Below are positions 11,997 through 12,214 of a stretch of DNA of 12,214 nucleotides, in pieces. The stretch comes from Clostridiaceae bacterium (GTDB lineage: Bacteria > Bacillota > Clostridia > Acetivibrionales > DTU013): the NCBI GenBank assembly GCA_012799845.1, contig JAAZKL010000152.1, positions 1-12,214 on the forward strand. The letters are read 5' to 3'. The position numbers and the translations under genes are program-made. The notes beneath the pieces are model-generated. The model had not been told where the DNA came from and ran no database searches. It saw only the letters and a program-made list of their open reading frames with translations. Position 1 is the stretch's first letter, and every line of letters begins with the position of its first letter.

Positions 11997-12214
11997 ATGG
12001 CTTCCGGGAAATTACGGCTTCCGCGTCTGATAAGCGACGGCATGGTCATTCAAAGGGATAAAGCTGTGAAAATATGGGGGTGGGCTGGCGCAGGCGACAT
12101 TGTTACCGTGAAGCTGACCCGCCAGGGACAGCGGTGTGCGGCGGACCCCGATGCAGCAAAACATGGGTGCGCGGTTGACGCTGGTGCGGCTGCGGACCCC
12201 GATGCAGCAAAACA
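11997..12214 (+). CDS. Sialate O-acetylesterase-like protein, N-terminal part (3' end outside window)
   Basis: The 72 visible codons begin MASGKLRLPRLISDGMVIQR, then DKAVKIWGWAGAGDIVTVKL. LP-x-L-x-SD-x-MV-x-QRD and V-x-x-W-G-W-A-x-x-G-x-x-V-T-V are the N-terminal beta-domain signature of sialate O-acetylesterases of the SASA family. These remove acetyl groups from sialic acids or other glycans using a serine esterase located further downstream. The start ATG has AAAGG about 13 bases upstream. No signal peptide is present, so the product may be cytoplasmic. After residue 44 the expected family sequence gives way to an Ala/Asp-rich repeat (AADPDAAK) with a 17-codon period that runs to the window edge. 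The assignment rests on about 45 residues. Confidence 0.75.
   Translation, partial: MASGKLRLPRLISDGMVIQRDKAVKIWGWAGAGDIVTVKLTRQGQRCAADPDAAKHGCAVDAGAAADPDAAK
12141..12214 (+). repeat. 51-bp in-frame repeat within the esterase gene
   Basis: A 23-bp sequence starting GCGGACCCCGATGCAGC occurs at 12141-12163 and identically at 12192-12214, a period of 51 bp or 17 codons. The second copy touches the window end, so the array may continue. Confidence 0.85.

Overview
The window looks like chromosomal DNA of a member of the Bacillota, most likely class Clostridia. The reasons are a Bce-type peptide-detoxification module, a DUF3892 protein, a Firmicutes-style CorA, strong GGAGG ribosome-binding sites, and TTGAAA-N17-TATAAT promoters. 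Genus cannot be told from this sequence. No rRNA, tRNA, CRISPR array, transposase or phage gene was seen.

Layout, left to right: (a) the 3' end of an unrecognised gene made partly of a 10-residue repeat (1-227), ending in a likely terminator; (b) a repeat-rich gap holding copy 1 of a short element with terminal inverted repeats (342-482) and an 11-bp array; (c) a SanA/YdcF-type membrane-anchored DUF218 protein (694-1437); (d) a small protein of 14-residue FYD...PGE repeats (1523-1747); (e) on the minus strand, a CorA-family divalent-cation channel (2062-2991) with its promoter and a 33-codon in-frame upstream ORF; (f) on the minus strand, a DUF3892 protein (3516-3752) whose stop codon lies inside a perfect 28-bp palindrome; (g) on the plus strand, a 12-TM MFS transporter (4142-5452) with a good promoter.

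The right half is a Bce-type antimicrobial-peptide sensing and resistance module on the minus strand. A response regulator (10866-11543) and a BceS-like kinase (9574-10866) overlap by one base. Then comes about 1.1 kb of non-coding repeats, followed by the ATPase (7704-8471) and the 10-TM permease (5699-7711), which overlap by 8 bp. A TTACA-N4-TGTAA operator sits directly upstream of the ATPase promoter, so the regulator very probably drives the transporter. The window ends in the 5' part of a sialate O-acetylesterase-like gene on the plus strand (11997 onward).

The most unusual property is the abundance of degenerate short-period tandem repeats. Nearly every intergenic gap carries an array, and each array has its own unit (11, 20, 22, 24, 25, 28-30 or 44 bp). 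Similar repeat-born segments appear inside coding sequence: the left-edge gene, the FYD protein, a roughly 75-residue insert in the kinase DHp hairpin, and an insert in the esterase N-terminus. This points to local slippage or duplication repeatedly creating new sequence in this genome, not to spread of one repeat family. The only dispersed repeat seen is the 140-bp inverted-repeat element, present at 342-482 and, inverted, at 9177-9319.
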